Shown: piece after piece, positions 34,604 to 44,022 of the stretch | Position numbering within the stretch: the stretch's first letter is position 1 | Layout: each line of letters begins with the position of its first letter | Source of the DNA: Marinobacter arenosus | GTDB taxonomy: Bacteria > Pseudomonadota > Gammaproteobacteria > Pseudomonadales > Oleiphilaceae | Direction: 5' to 3' | Assembly: GCF_019264345.1 (NCBI RefSeq) | Contig: NZ_JAHVAO010000002.1 | Span: forward strand, 124,001-188,000 | Length of the DNA stretch: 64,000 bases | Position numbers and translations under genes: made by a program | Notes under the pieces: generated by a model | Told to the model about the DNA's origin: nothing | The model's input: only the letters and a program-made list of their open reading frames with translations | Databases searched by the model: none

Positions 34604-36085
34604 ATGACCCGCTACCTGCTTGCCATCGATCAGGGAACCACCAGTTCCCGTGCCATTGTCTTTGATGAGAGCGGCCGCAGCATTGCTGTTGACCAGCAGG
34701 AGTTTCACCAGTACTTCCCCCACGATGGCTGGGTGGAGCACGATGCCCTGGAAATCTGGGACAGTACGCTGGCGGTTTGCCGGGGCGCCCTGGAAAAGGC
34801 CGGCGTTTCGGCCGGCGAGCTGTCTGGTATAGGCATCACCAACCAGCGCGAGACCACGGTGATCTGGGACCGCTCCACCGGCAAACCCATCTATCATGCC
34901 ATCGTCTGGCAGGACCGTCGGACCGCTTCCCTGTGCACCAAACTCAAGACCGACGGTCATGAAGATACCGTTGTCGAACGGACCGGCCTGTTGATTGACC
35001 CGTACTTTTCAGCAACCAAGATTGCCTGGATCCTGGATAATGTCGACGGTGCAAGGGCCCGGGCTGAGTCCGGCGAGCTCGCATTCGGTACCGTGGACAG
35101 TTGGTTGCTGTGGAACCTGACGGCGGGCAAGTCCCATTACACCGACGCGACCAATGCCTCTCGGACAGCGCTGTTCAATATCCACAGTCAGGACTGGGAC
35201 GACCAGCTCCTGACGCTGTTCAGAGTCCCCCGGTCCCTGTTGCCGGAGGTACTGGACAGCGCCGCCGATTACGGCAGTACCGAGCCGGAGTGGCTGGGGG
35301 CACCGGTTGCGGTTGCCGGCATTGCCGGTGACCAGCATGCCGCCTTGATTGGGCAGGCCTGTTTCGAGCCCGGCATGGCCAAAAGCACCTACGGGACGGG
35401 CTGCTTCCTGATGCTCAACACCGGTGACCGGGCGTTGCGGTCCGAAAACCGGCTGTTGACTACCATGGCGTACCGGCTGAACGGGAAACCCTGCTACGCC
35501 ATGGAAGGCAGTATCTTTGTTGCCGGGGCCGCCATGCAGTGGCTGCGGGACGGCCTGAAACTGATCAGTCATGCCGGTGAATCGTCGGCCCATGCGGAGT
35601 CCGTGGGGGTCGATAACCCGGTGTACCTGGTGCCCGCATTCACCGGTCTCGGGGCCCCCCACTGGGACCCTCACGCCCGCGGCGCCATCATGGGACTGAC
35701 CCGTGACACCGGCATTGCCGAAATTGTGACGGCTGGCCTTCAATCGGTGTGTTACCAGACCAAGGATCTGGTTCGGGCCATTCAGAACGATGGTGCCCGA
35801 CTGGCGTCGCTGAGGGTGGACGGTGGCATGGTGGTGAATGAATGGCTGATGCAGTTCCTCGCCGACATTCTCAACGTGACCGTGGATCGTCCAAGAGTAA
35901 CGGAAACCACAGCACTGGGTGCCGCCTTTCTGGCAGGCCTGCAGACCGGGGTATACGAGAGCCTGGATGAAATTGCCCGCTTGTGGGAGTGCGAACGCCA
36001 GTTCCATCCGGCCATGGGGCCGGCGATGCGGGAATCACTGTATGCTGGCTGGCTCGACGCGGTAGAACGCGTCTGCAATCACTGA
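34604..36085 (+). CDS. glpK: Glycerol kinase
   Basis: GlpK phosphorylates glycerol to sn-glycerol-3-phosphate with ATP. ATG 34604 ([18 protein letters not shown]) follows GGAG and yields 493 residues, the family length. The open frame upstream to 34472 crosses the terminator and is not used. FGGY-kinase elements are intact: phosphate loop [38 protein letters not shown] and [16 protein letters not shown]. glpF and glpD are not adjacent, so this is a stand-alone glpK. It is convergent with the ABC ATPase gene, seven bases apart. Confidence 0.97.
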   Translation: MTRYLLAIDQGTTSSRAIVFDESGRSIAVDQQEFHQYFPHDGWVEHDALEIWDSTLAVCRGALEKAGVSAGELSGIGITNQRETTVIWDRSTGKPIYHAIVWQDRRTASLCTKLKTDGHEDTVVERTGLLIDPYFSATKIAWILDNVDGARARAESGELAFGTVDSWLLWNLTAGKSHYTDATNASRTALFNIHSQDWDDQLLTLFRVPRSLLPEVLDSAADYGSTEPEWLGAPVAVAGIAGDQHAALIGQACFEPGMAKSTYGTGCFLMLNTGDRALRSENRLLTTMAYRLNGKPCYAMEGSIFVAGAAMQWLRDGLKLISHAGESSAHAESVGVDNPVYLVPAFTGLGAPHWDPHARGAIMGLTRDTGIAEIVTAGLQSVCYQTKDLVRAIQNDGARLASLRVDGGMVVNEWLMQFLADILNVTVDRPRVTETTALGAAFLAGLQTGVYESLDEIARLWECERQFHPAMGPAMRESLYAGWLDAVERVCNH

Positions 36086-36092
36086 GGGTGAG

Positions 36093-37166
36093 TCAGGCGG
36101 TGCGCTCGAAGGCAATAAGGTGGTCGGCTTCGACGCGCACTGGCACCGTCTCGCCCAGGTGGAAATCCAGGTGACTCCGGAACAGTGCCTCGAACTCGGT
36201 TTCCTCGGAGCACCGAAAGCGGTACAGCGTGGATGTGCCGGCAAAGGTCTTCTCAACCACCTTGGGGCGTAGCTCGGAGTCGGGGTCGTAGAGGATGTCG
36301 TCGGGCCGGATCAGGACATCGACGAGCGTGCCCGGCGACCACTTGTACGCCCGGTTACCGCGAATGACGCCCAACTCCGATTCGATCGTGTCCGGTCCAA
36401 GTGCCTTCCCCGGTATAAATCCGCCCTGACCCACAAAGCTGGCGACGAAACGGTTCAAGGGCTCGTGATAGAGGTTGTAGGGCACATCCCATTGCTGGAT
36501 CTGGCCGTCGCGCAGCACCGCGACCTGGTCGCACATGGCGAAGGCTTCCTGCTGGTCATGAGTGACCAGGATGGCACTGATGCCCAGGGTCTTGAGGATT
36601 TCCCGAACATCCAGGCTAAGGCGACGGCGCAGGTCTGCATCCAGGTTGGAGAACGGCTCGTCCAGCAGGATGAGGGTCGGCTCCGGCGCCAGGGCCCGGG
36701 CAAGGGCAACCCGCTGTTGCTGGCCACCCGAGAGTTCATGGGGGTAGTTGTCGGCCAGGTCCTGCAGGTGAACGACGTTGAGCAGTTCCATCACCTTCTG
36801 GCGACGCTCCGCCTTGGGCATGTTGCGAAGACCGAAGCCGACGTTGTCGGCGATGGTCAGGTGGGGAAACAGGGCGTAGTCCTGAAATACCATGCCGATT
36901 CGGCGCTTCTCCGGGGCCAGAGTCCGACCCGGCAGGCTGATCGCCTGGGATTGCAGGCAGATTTCGCCACTGTTGAGGGGGAGGAAGCCGGCCAATGCAC
37001 GCAGAATGGTGCTCTTGCCACAGCCACTGGGGCCAAGCAGGCAGCCAATATCCCCATGGCTGAGCGCGAAACTCACGTCCCGGATTACCGAATCCCCACC
37101 ATAGCCGCAGGACAGGTTGGTGACCTCGAGCAGCCAGTCTCCCGGGGCATTTGCCGTCATTGCCAT
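36093..37166 (-). CDS. ABC transporter ATP-binding protein, FbpC/PotA-like (orphan)
   Basis: This 357-residue ATPase has Walker [11 protein letters not shown]-loop [12 protein letters not shown], signature LSGGQQQR, Walker [13 protein letters not shown] and H-loop THDQQEAF, followed by a C-terminal TOBE-type regulatory region (about 240-357). The subfamily resembles ferric iron (FbpC) or spermidine (PotA) importers. No permease or binding-protein gene is near, so its partners must be elsewhere. It lies four bases after argF on the same strand and is likely co-transcribed with it, an unusual neighbour for an importer ATPase. Confidence 0.9.
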   Translation of the reverse strand: MAMTANAPGDWLLEVTNLSCGYGGDSVIRDVSFALSHGDIGCLLGPSGCGKSTILRALAGFLPLNSGEICLQSQAISLPGRTLAPEKRRIGMVFQDYALFPHLTIADNVGFGLRNMPKAERRQKVMELLNVVHLQDLADNYPHELSGGQQQRVALARALAPEPTLILLDEPFSNLDADLRRRLSLDVREILKTLGISAILVTHDQQEAFAMCDQVAVLRDGQIQQWDVPYNLYHEPLNRFVASFVGQGGFIPGKALGPDTIESELGVIRGNRAYKWSPGTLVDVLIRPDDILYDPDSELRPKVVEKTFAGTSTLYRFRCSEETEFEALFRSHLDFHLGETVPVRVEADHLIAFERTA

Positions 37167-37170
37167 GGGA

Positions 37171-38085
37171 TTAATCCAGTCGGTTCAGGATGAGGAATTC
37201 CAGCAATGCTTTCTGAGCATGCAGCCGGTTTTCGGCTTCGTCCCAGACCACGGAACCGGGGTGCTCCATCATGTCGGCGGAGATTTCCTCGCCGCGGTGT
37301 GCCGGCAGGCAATGCATGAACAGCGCATCCTTGTCTGCCACTTTCATCAGTTCCGGGTTGATCTGGTAGTTGCGGAAGGCCTGCTCGCGGATTTTCTGCT
37401 CTTCCTCCTGGCCCATGGACGCCCACACATCCGTGACCAGCAGGTTGGCTTTGCGTGCCGCCTCGGCGGGATCACGAAAAACGGTGACCCGGTCGCCGTG
37501 GGCCTCCAGCAAGGCCGCATCGGGCTCGTAGCCTTCCGGGCAGGCCACATTCAGGTGAAAGTCGAACTGGGAGGCCGCATTGACGTAGGAATGGCACATG
37601 TTGTTGCCGTCACCAATCCAGGCCACCGTGGCACCGCGGATGCTGCCACGGTGTTCGCGGTAGGTCTGCATATCCGCAAGCAGCTGGCACGGGTGGAAAT
37701 CGTCGGTCAGGGCGTTGATGACGGGAACCCTGGAGGCAGCGGCGAATCGCTCCACCGTCTCGTGGGCGAAGGTCCGGATCATCACCGCGTCGACCATGCT
37801 GGAGATCACAATGGCGGAGTCTTCAATTGGCTCACCGCGGCCCAATTGGGTGTCGCGCGGAGACAGGAAAAGGGCGGAACCGCCCAGCTGGGCCATGCCG
37901 GCTTCGAACGAAACGCGGGTGCGGGTCGAGGACTTCTCGAAAATCATCGCCAGAACGCGATTCTTGAGGGAGTCCCGTAACTTACCCTGACGCCACTCCT
38001 TACGAAGTTTGGTGGCGTGATCCACCAGGCTCTCGAGCTCGGTGGTGTTCATGTCGTTCAGTGTCAGAAAATGTCTTGCCGCCAT
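37171..38085 (-). CDS. argF: Ornithine carbamoyltransferase
   Basis: ArgF makes citrulline from ornithine and carbamoyl phosphate in arginine synthesis. The 304 residues have the carbamoyl-phosphate loop [23 protein letters not shown] (HPCQ), [11 protein letters not shown] and [10 protein letters not shown], all catalytic or binding elements. It is the first gene of a two-gene leftward unit with the ABC ATPase. A short perfect hairpin lies in its leader 22 bases before the ATG. In this window ornithine is used both here and by OlsB, so the two routes compete for the same metabolite, although they are not linked in position. Confidence 0.97.
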   Translation of the reverse strand: MAARHFLTLNDMNTTELESLVDHATKLRKEWRQGKLRDSLKNRVLAMIFEKSSTRTRVSFEAGMAQLGGSALFLSPRDTQLGRGEPIEDSAIVISSMVDAVMIRTFAHETVERFAAASRVPVINALTDDFHPCQLLADMQTYREHRGSIRGATVAWIGDGNNMCHSYVNAASQFDFHLNVACPEGYEPDAALLEAHGDRVTVFRDPAEAARKANLLVTDVWASMGQEEEQKIREQAFRNYQINPELMKVADKDALFMHCLPAHRGEEISADMMEHPGSVVWDEAENRLHAQKALLEFLILNRLD

Positions 38086-38106
38086 GCAATGGCCCTTGTG
38101 TCAACG

Positions 38107-38127
38107 AACCCCGCCATGGGCGGGGTT
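38107..38127 (-). other. Leader hairpin of argF
   Basis: AACCCCGCC (38107-38115) and GGCGGGGTT (38119-38127) are perfect inverted complements separated by three bases. In the leftward transcript the stem ends 21 bases before the argF start codon. There is no T-run, so it could influence ribosome access or be an operator for a dimeric repressor. The rest of the 241-base gap to grxD shows TACAAT (38266-38271) as a possible -10 for grxD and a small stem TTGCC/GGCAA with T4 (38285-38302). Confidence 0.5.
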
Positions 38128-38326
38128 GGCGAATAAAATATGGCTAGAAAGTTGCCTGAAAAAGGGCCAACAAGTCTAGCCCTTCGCAGCAGGGATGACA
38201 ACGCCGCCGGCCGCGCCACCACAGGTGATCGTTCCAGACGTTTGGTGCGGTGTTGGCGTGGCGTGTACAATAACGTCAAGTCCGTTGCCCTTCGGCAATT
38301 TTGTTTCCTTTCAGAGGTGAGTGTTC

Positions 38327-38653
38327 ATGGATATCAATGAAACCATCAAGAGCCAGCTCGAAGATAACCCCATCATCCTGTACATGAAGGGAACCCCGCA
38401 GGCTCCCCAGTGTGGATTCTCCGCCAAGACCGTTCAGGCACTGATGGCCTGTGGCGAGCGTTTCGCGTTCGTTAACATCCTGGATAACCAGGAGCTGCGT
38501 GAGGCCCTGAAGGTCTACTCCAGCTGGCCGACCTATCCCCAGCTCTACATCAACGGCGAACTCGTCGGCGGTTGCGACATCATTCTTGAAATGTCCGAGA
38601 GTGGCGAGCTGGCCAAAGTGGTCAAAGACGCAGCAAAGCAGGCGGAAGCCTGA
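38327..38653 (+). CDS. grxD: Monothiol glutaredoxin (Grx4 type)
   Basis: This 108-residue monothiol glutaredoxin has the CGFS active site at C29 (KGTPQAPQCGFSAKTVQAL) and the glutathione-binding elements SSWPTYPQLYINGELVGGCDI. CGFS glutaredoxins carry and deliver [2Fe-2S] clusters with BolA partners. ATG 38327 is preceded by GAGG about ten bases away; a GTG two codons earlier is possible. It is convergent with the TonB-like gene, ten bases between stops. Confidence 0.97.
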   Translation: MDINETIKSQLEDNPIILYMKGTPQAPQCGFSAKTVQALMACGERFAFVNILDNQELREALKVYSSWPTYPQLYINGELVGGCDIILEMSESGELAKVVKDAAKQAEA

Positions 38654-38663
38654 TTTAGTTTCA

Positions 38664-39497
38664 TCAGAACCGTTTCGGGGCGAAAATCAGCTCGACTTCG
38701 AAACGGTTTCCGCCCGCTTTCGCGGAGGGCGGTTCCGGATAGGGGCTGGCTGCCAGCGCAGCGCGATATACAGCGTCGTCGAGTCTTTTGAATCCAGTTG
38801 ATTTCAGGATCCTAGCGCTCGTTAGTGCTCCACTCTTCAAAAGCTCCAGCTCCACCCTGACCATCACTCTATGGGGTAACTGGCTTGGGCTAGGAGCGCT
38901 CCTGTCGTTGAATTCCAGTCCTATAGCTTTTCTCAGTAGAAACAAATAGTTCTCGAGTTCGCTAGGTGATTCGGTGATCTGGGTGAGGTTCGCGGTCAGT
39001 TCAGGCTCGGACTCTGGCACCGGCTCGCCTGAATGGGTAGCTACGCTGGCTGGAGATTCCGGGGCCTGGGATGTTTGGCTCGGAGACGGTCGCGAAGGCG
39101 TGGTTGGTTCCGTTACCGTCGACGAATCTCTCGAAGGTGCCGTCGCTTGTTCCCGAGGGGGCGACTCCGCCTCGGTAATTGTTCTTTCTGAGTCTGTGGT
39201 CGTGGGTTCGACGATCGTGGGGGCGCTCTCGATTTCCGTCGGTGCGACCTCGAATCTCGGGTTCCGGTTACCGGGAGTCTGCGTCGAGGTCGAGGTCGAG
39301 GGCGTCAGGGCCGGCTGGGCCGTTGTCCCGGGGGAGACGAGCTCCACGCGGACGCTGTGACGAACGTTGTCGGGCTGCTGAATGGGCGACGGGAAACCGG
39401 ACAGCAGAAGCGTGTGAAACAACAGTGCCGTCGATACGGCGAGGCCGATCCTGTAATTTGCCGGGGTGCGGTGCGTCGTTCGTTGTAGCTCCTGCAT
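38664..39497 (-). CDS. TonB C-terminal-domain protein with long Pro/Ser/Thr linker
   Basis: This 277-residue protein has an N-terminal membrane anchor (about residues 15-35, GLAVSTALLFHTLLLSGFP), a long low-complexity linker rich in Pro, Ser, Thr and Glu (about 45-175), and a C-terminal TonB-like domain (about 185-277) with VELELLKSGALTSARILKSTGFKRLDDAVYRAA and a terminal beta strand. TonB proteins transmit energy from ExbBD to outer-membrane receptors. exbB and exbD are absent here. Codon use includes more CTA and AT-ending codons than the neighbours. It lies five bases after the DUF1631 gene stop and is probably co-transcribed with it. Start ATG 39497 is preceded by an in-frame TTG. Confidence 0.85.
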   Translation of the reverse strand: MQELQRTTHRTPANYRIGLAVSTALLFHTLLLSGFPSPIQQPDNVRHSVRVELVSPGTTAQPALTPSTSTSTQTPGNRNPRFEVAPTEIESAPTIVEPTTTDSERTITEAESPPREQATAPSRDSSTVTEPTTPSRPSPSQTSQAPESPASVATHSGEPVPESEPELTANLTQITESPSELENYLFLLRKAIGLEFNDRSAPSPSQLPHRVMVRVELELLKSGALTSARILKSTGFKRLDDAVYRAALAASPYPEPPSAKAGGNRFEVELIFAPKRF

Positions 39498-39502
39498 CAA
39501 TA

Positions 39503-41710
39503 TCAGGCTGTCTTGCTCCGCAGGCTGCCCACGACTGCATCCATGGCCCGATCAATCAGGGCACCCTGTTCGAGCAGTGTCAGGCGGCCCCGGCGCATCT
39601 CGTGCGCCAGTTCAATCCGGTTTTTCTCGATGACCTTCAGGCCCATCCGGTTCACGAAGACAAAGCTGTCGGCATCTTCAATGATCGCGGACAGTTTGCA
39701 TCGGAAGCTTGCACCATTCACCAGGCGAAATTCCACCCAGTTTCCGATCTCGATGCTGTCGATCTGGGCAACGTACTCGGCAATCGCCGCCTCTTCCAGT
39801 TGTTGTTGCCGTTCCACGGCGGTCTGGTGGACGGGGCCAAACTCTTCCTCGGGATTTTCGGGAGAGTCCTGACGGGCTTCGATGGCAGCATTGGTCCGAA
39901 ATGCTTCGGCCAGTTCGTGTTTGAGGTGGCCCATCATTTCATCCAGTTTGGAGGAGTTATAGGAAACCTCCTCCAGTCCGGCTCGAAGTGATTTGAGCAG
40001 GCTCGGGACAACTCTCACCCATTGGTCCCGCTCTTCGTCCTCCTGATGCGGGTGCAGGCACCAGATCAGGTCGTCGACAATCCGCACAGTTTCATTCCAG
40101 CGGTGTTCCACATCATCCCGTAAATAGGCCAGGAACATGACGCGGCTCCAGCCATTGATCAGGATCTCGTGGACCGGATCGGGCAACCGGTAGCGCGCGA
40201 TTTTCTGCTTCAGCAGGTTGTCGACGGTTTCCTGTGCTTTCTGGGATTTGATACGACCGCGCTCCGATTCCCGCGTGCGTTGTTCGACCAGCGAGGCCTT
40301 GCGATTCTCTTTTTCCAGGAACTGTTCGAATTCGTGGTTGAGGGTTTCGAACAGGGCTATGTCACCGTTAAATTCATTGAGAATTCGTTGAACGATGTTG
40401 TGAATCTGGCTGTACAGTTTGTCCCGTGCCTTCTCATCGCTGGAACTCCAGCCAATCCCGGCGCGGGCCAGTGAGTTCAAGAGCCGGCGTGCGGGGTGGG
40501 TCGCCTGGCTGAAAAAGCTCTTGTCACGAATCACCACTTTGAGAATCGGGATCTGAAGGCGGCTGATCAACACCTGAACGGGAGCCGACAGGTTGTAGTC
40601 GTCAAGGATGAACTCGAACAACATCGACACCAGGTTGATCAGATCCTCGTCCGCCTCGTTCAGTGCGGGCTTTCGGCCATCGCCGGAATCCGCCTTCGCG
40701 AGGATCTGCTGGACCACGTATCGAAGGTCAATGGTAATCGGCTCGCCGTCGCTCAGGTTGCCGCTGATCGGGCGCGTATCCGGCAGTGGAAGGGCATTAA
40801 GCAGGTCGGCCAGCTCGGACTCCCCGACAACGCGAATGCTGGGATCGGCCGCGCGGGGTGGAATGCCGGCGTTGGCGCGTTGCAGCGCCAGCATCTGCCG
40901 GATCTGGTCAAACACCGCACTGTTGCTGAGGTCTTCTGTGACCTGGTCAGACCGGGCCTCGGTCGATGAGGATTGGGTGCCCTGATCCGCCCCGGTTTGG
41001 TGCTGCTTGCCCGTCTTGCCGTGGTACCGGAAGTTGGGGATGATCCCGGCCTGAATCAAAATCCGGTTGGCTTCGTCCAGGAGCATGCCCAGATTGGAAA
41101 CCACATATCGGTCAAACTGCTTGAGCAGGATGAGGCGTTCGCGGATCTGAATCTCAAGTGACTGGATGGCTTCGATAAAGGCGCTGCACAGGTGCTCAGG
41201 TGCCATCGGGTTGACCGGCGATTCATCCGTGGCTTCCGGGTAGACCTGGCTGAATCGGGTCTGCAGCTGCAACAATGGACCCTGGAAATGCGCCTTGGCC
41301 TTGGTGATCATGGCGTTGAGGGCCACCTGTTCTTCCAGGTCTTCATCGCCAACCAGTGACAGGCTGTCAATACCGGACTGTGGGCTCGCGGTGTCCTCCT
41401 GGTTCTGGCCGATGCGAGGAGGACGCGAGAAAAATCGGGAGACCGCGCTCTGGAAATGCCGCTCAACGCCTTTGCGCTTGATCCGGATCTCGCGCATGGC
41501 TTCGAAATAGCGGTTTTGCTCGTTGTTGCTGCGGGCATTGTTGGCCAATTCGAACAACGAATCATCCACAGCATCAAAGGCGCCCTGCATCAGATCGCCC
41601 AGCCCGGCGACTACCGTGTCACGGATGCGGGTAACCTCCGCAGGAACCGGTTTACCGTCGGCCGCTTCCCTGTGCTCACGGAGGTAATGTATGCCGGACT
41701 GCTTGTTCAT
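39503..41710 (-). CDS. DUF1631-family large protein
   Basis: This 735-residue cytoplasmic protein matches DUF1631 in length and character: largely helical, highly charged, with no membrane segment. Recognisable stretches include LVSMLFEFILDDYNLSAPVQVLISRLQIPILKVVI and HPARRLLNSLARAGIGWS. In pseudomonads DUF1631 proteins are reported among cyclic-di-GMP- and mRNA-stability-linked factors; I cannot read a specific activity here. A C-terminal segment (about 650-735, ADSFVFVNRMGLKVIEKNRIELAHEM) looks like a PilZ-like barrel, but lacks an obvious RxxxR. It is followed directly by the TonB-like gene. Confidence 0.82.
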   Translation of the reverse strand: MNKQSGIHYLREHREAADGKPVPAEVTRIRDTVVAGLGDLMQGAFDAVDDSLFELANNARSNNEQNRYFEAMREIRIKRKGVERHFQSAVSRFFSRPPRIGQNQEDTASPQSGIDSLSLVGDEDLEEQVALNAMITKAKAHFQGPLLQLQTRFSQVYPEATDESPVNPMAPEHLCSAFIEAIQSLEIQIRERLILLKQFDRYVVSNLGMLLDEANRILIQAGIIPNFRYHGKTGKQHQTGADQGTQSSSTEARSDQVTEDLSNSAVFDQIRQMLALQRANAGIPPRAADPSIRVVGESELADLLNALPLPDTRPISGNLSDGEPITIDLRYVVQQILAKADSGDGRKPALNEADEDLINLVSMLFEFILDDYNLSAPVQVLISRLQIPILKVVIRDKSFFSQATHPARRLLNSLARAGIGWSSSDEKARDKLYSQIHNIVQRILNEFNGDIALFETLNHEFEQFLEKENRKASLVEQRTRESERGRIKSQKAQETVDNLLKQKIARYRLPDPVHEILINGWSRVMFLAYLRDDVEHRWNETVRIVDDLIWCLHPHQEDEERDQWVRVVPSLLKSLRAGLEEVSYNSSKLDEMMGHLKHELAEAFRTNAAIEARQDSPENPEEEFGPVHQTAVERQQQLEEAAIAEYVAQIDSIEIGNWVEFRLVNGASFRCKLSAIIEDADSFVFVNRMGLKVIEKNRIELAHEMRRGRLTLLEQGALIDRAMDAVVGSLRSKTA

Positions 41711-41845
41711 GGCAGACTCCTTTTACGCCTCAACCGGATACATGACCGAGCTTACAATCCTATCTTCTAGTTATTGGTCAAATTTACCGCATTTTCAGCA
41801 AACTTAACATGAATAAAACAAAACATGGGACCGTCTTCAAAGAAA

Positions 41846-41873
41846 CGAAGGATGCCCGTTAAGGCACCCTTCG
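41846..41873 (-). terminator. Terminator after the Yip1 gene (leftward)
   Basis: CGAAGGATGCC (41846-41856) pairs with GGCACCCTTCG (41863-41873) with one mismatch across six bases. On the minus strand the stem is followed by TTTCTTTG. It should end leftward transcripts from the Yip1-domain gene, whose stop codon is at 41907. The remaining 135 bases to the DUF1631 start are AT-rich and hold its promoter. Confidence 0.78.
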
Positions 41874-41906
41874 CCATTTCAGCGGTTTGCTGTCGATAGC
41901 TCAAGT

Positions 41907-42509
41907 TCAGCTTACATAGACAGGTCCAACCCCCATGCTCCAGATGACCACGGTGATGGCCATCAGCGCCACGAACATCACCAGGCCAACCGTCAGAACT
42001 GCCGAGGCGAACATGAAGCCGCGCTCCTCAGGAATTTTCATCAATATCGGTAGGCCTTCATACAGAAGATAGACGGCGTAGGAAATGGCAACCAGCCCCG
42101 CCAGCATGTTGGCCCAGATATTGGGATAAATAGCGATCACGCCAAGAAGAAAGACGGGCGTGGCGGTATAAGCCGCAAGTGTAACGCCCCTCGCGGTGCG
42201 TTCGACCGCATCGTAGGTGGCCGCGAAAAAGTCGATAAACTTACCAAGCACAAAAATGCCCGCCAGCATGGCGGCATAGAACAGCACCGAGAGCTGCAAT
42301 GCACTCCCGCTCGAGAGTCGTGTTATCTGTCCGTCCCCGATTTGCCAGCCTACCTGGGTGGTGCCGTAAAAGCCGGCGGCTGCTGGAATCAGGGCAAGTA
42401 ACAGGATGTGGCCAAGGTATAACCGGGTGGTGGTTTCGGATTCGTTCCGAATGGCTTCCCACTCCTGGTCCGGATGGGCCAGAAGACCGAAACTGTGCGT
42501 TAGGCTCAT
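41907..42509 (-). CDS. Yip1-domain membrane protein
   Basis: This 200-residue integral membrane protein has about five hydrophobic helices and the start HSFGLLAHPDQEWEAIRNE, the hallmark of bacterial YIP1-type proteins. The region GKFIDFFAATYDAVERTARGVTLAAY is conserved in the family. ATG 42509 is eight bases after AAGGAG, better than an in-frame ATG six codons upstream. Function in bacteria is not established. It has its own promoter region and terminator. Confidence 0.85.
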   Translation of the reverse strand: MSLTHSFGLLAHPDQEWEAIRNESETTTRLYLGHILLLALIPAAAGFYGTTQVGWQIGDGQITRLSSGSALQLSVLFYAAMLAGIFVLGKFIDFFAATYDAVERTARGVTLAAYTATPVFLLGVIAIYPNIWANMLAGLVAISYAVYLLYEGLPILMKIPEERGFMFASAVLTVGLVMFVALMAITVVIWSMGVGPVYVS

Positions 42510-42611
42510 GGATGTACTCCTTATCATTGTTTTTGTCTCGCACCGTTTTGAGTGTTGGTGGCGATTCGATAAGGGTCAAGGATTCGGTTAAATTGTGATC
42601 TTTCTAGAAAG

Positions 42612-42646
42612 CGCTCCGCTATAACTTCGGGGTCTATAGCGGAGCG
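42612..42646 (-). terminator. Hairpin downstream of the CorB-type gene
   Basis: CGCTCCGCTATA (42612-42623) and TATAGCGGAGCG (42635-42646) form a perfect 12-bp stem with an 11-base loop, 15 bases after the CorB-type stop codon. On the minus strand it is followed by GCTTTCTAG, a poor T-run, so termination may be partial or helped by Rho. Confidence 0.65.
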
Positions 42647-42660
42647 TCTGGGCGGGCGTG

Positions 42661-43941
42661 CTAGCGTCCGAGCGAGCGTTTTCTTCGTTTCCGGGGGTGC
42701 ACGATGGCGGCCTTGACCACGTTGTCCTTGATCTGGAGTACTTCCACACGGTGTCCGTCCACCTTCAGGCACACGTTGGTATCGGGGATGTTTTCCAGGG
42801 TTTCGGTGATCAGGCCGTTCAGGGTTTTCGGGCCATCAATGGGCAGCTTCCAGCCCAGCGTCTTGTTGATGGTGCGCACGGCAGCGGTACCGTCGATGAT
42901 GAAGGTGCCGTCGTCCTGAGGGATGATGTCGGGGCTGGTTGCCGCGTAGTCCGTTGTGAAGTCGCCGACAATCTCTTCCAGAATGTCTTCGAGCGTTGCC
43001 AGTCCCAGTACATCTCCATACTCGTCGACAACGATACCGAACCGGCGCTTACCCTTCTGGAAGTTGATCAACTGCGTGTTCAGCGGCGTGCTCTCGGGAA
43101 TAAAGTAAGGTTCCTGGCACAATTGCATGATCATCGCCTTGTTGATCTCCTCCTGCTGGAGCAGCTTTGAGGCGCTGCGCAGGTGCAGAATGCCCTGGAT
43201 GCTGTTGATGTCGCCTTTGAACACCGGCAGCCGGGTATGCTGGCTGCTCCGGAGCTGGCGGAGGATGGTGTCGGTGTCGTCTTCGAGGTCGATACCGACC
43301 ACTTCGTTGCGCGGCACCATGATGTCATTGACCGTGACCTTCTCCAGATCAAGGATGCTGACGAGCATGTCCTTGTGTTTTGCCGGAATCAGGGCGCCGG
43401 CCTCGTTCACCAGGGTCCTCAGTTCCTCGCGGCTGAGGTGGTCACTGGCTGCCTCCTCGGGCGAGATGCGCAGCAGCTTGAGAATGGCGCCGGTGAGGAG
43501 GTTAACCGCCCAGACGATCGGGTACAGGATCTTGAGCAGCGGGCCGAGCACATAGCTCGCCGGAAAGGCGATTTTTTCCGGGAACAGGGCGGCGAGCGTC
43601 TTCGGGGTGACCTCGGCAAATATCAGGATCACCACGGTCAAGAGGATCGTCGCGATCGCAATGCCGGCGTCGCCCCAGATCTCGATGGCAATGACGGTGG
43701 CAATCGACGAGGCAAAGATGTTGACGAAGTTGTTGCCGATCAGAATGACGCCGATCAGTTGATCTGTTCTCTGGAGCAGGTTCTGGGCCCGCTTGGCGCC
43801 TTTGTGGCCGGTTTTTGCGAGATGCTTCAGGCGATACCGGTTCAGCGACATCATCCCGGTTTCGGAACTCGAAAAGAAACCGGACAGGAGAATCAGACCG
43901 ACAAGGAGGATAAACAGCGCGGTAAGCGATGTTTCGTTCAA
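42661..43941 (-). CDS. CorB/HlyC-type CNNM transporter or regulator
   Basis: This 426-residue membrane protein has an N-terminal DUF21/CNNM domain with four hydrophobic helices (residues 1-190; SGFFSSSETGMMSLNRYRLKHLAKTGHKGA, VILIFAEVTPKTLAALFPEK), a CBS pair (about 200-320; DIMVPRNEVVGIDLEDDTDTILRQL), and a C-terminal CorC/HlyC domain (about 335-426; DGTFIIDGTAAVRTINKTLGW). Relatives of CorB and CNNM transport or sense magnesium. It is the upstream neighbour of the Yip1 gene on the same strand, with 150 bases between. The name CorB is by likeness; cation specificity is not established. Confidence 0.9.
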   Translation of the reverse strand: MNETSLTALFILLVGLILLSGFFSSSETGMMSLNRYRLKHLAKTGHKGAKRAQNLLQRTDQLIGVILIGNNFVNIFASSIATVIAIEIWGDAGIAIATILLTVVILIFAEVTPKTLAALFPEKIAFPASYVLGPLLKILYPIVWAVNLLTGAILKLLRISPEEAASDHLSREELRTLVNEAGALIPAKHKDMLVSILDLEKVTVNDIMVPRNEVVGIDLEDDTDTILRQLRSSQHTRLPVFKGDINSIQGILHLRSASKLLQQEEINKAMIMQLCQEPYFIPESTPLNTQLINFQKGKRRFGIVVDEYGDVLGLATLEDILEEIVGDFTTDYAATSPDIIPQDDGTFIIDGTAAVRTINKTLGWKLPIDGPKTLNGLITETLENIPDTNVCLKVDGHRVEVLQIKDNVVKAAIVHPRKRRKRSLGR

Positions 43942-44022
43942 GAGAAGGTGTCCTTATATTACCGACAAGTGGGGAAAATAGGGTGTGGCCAAGCCCTGTG
44001 TCAAGTTATGCCGTCCGGTCAG

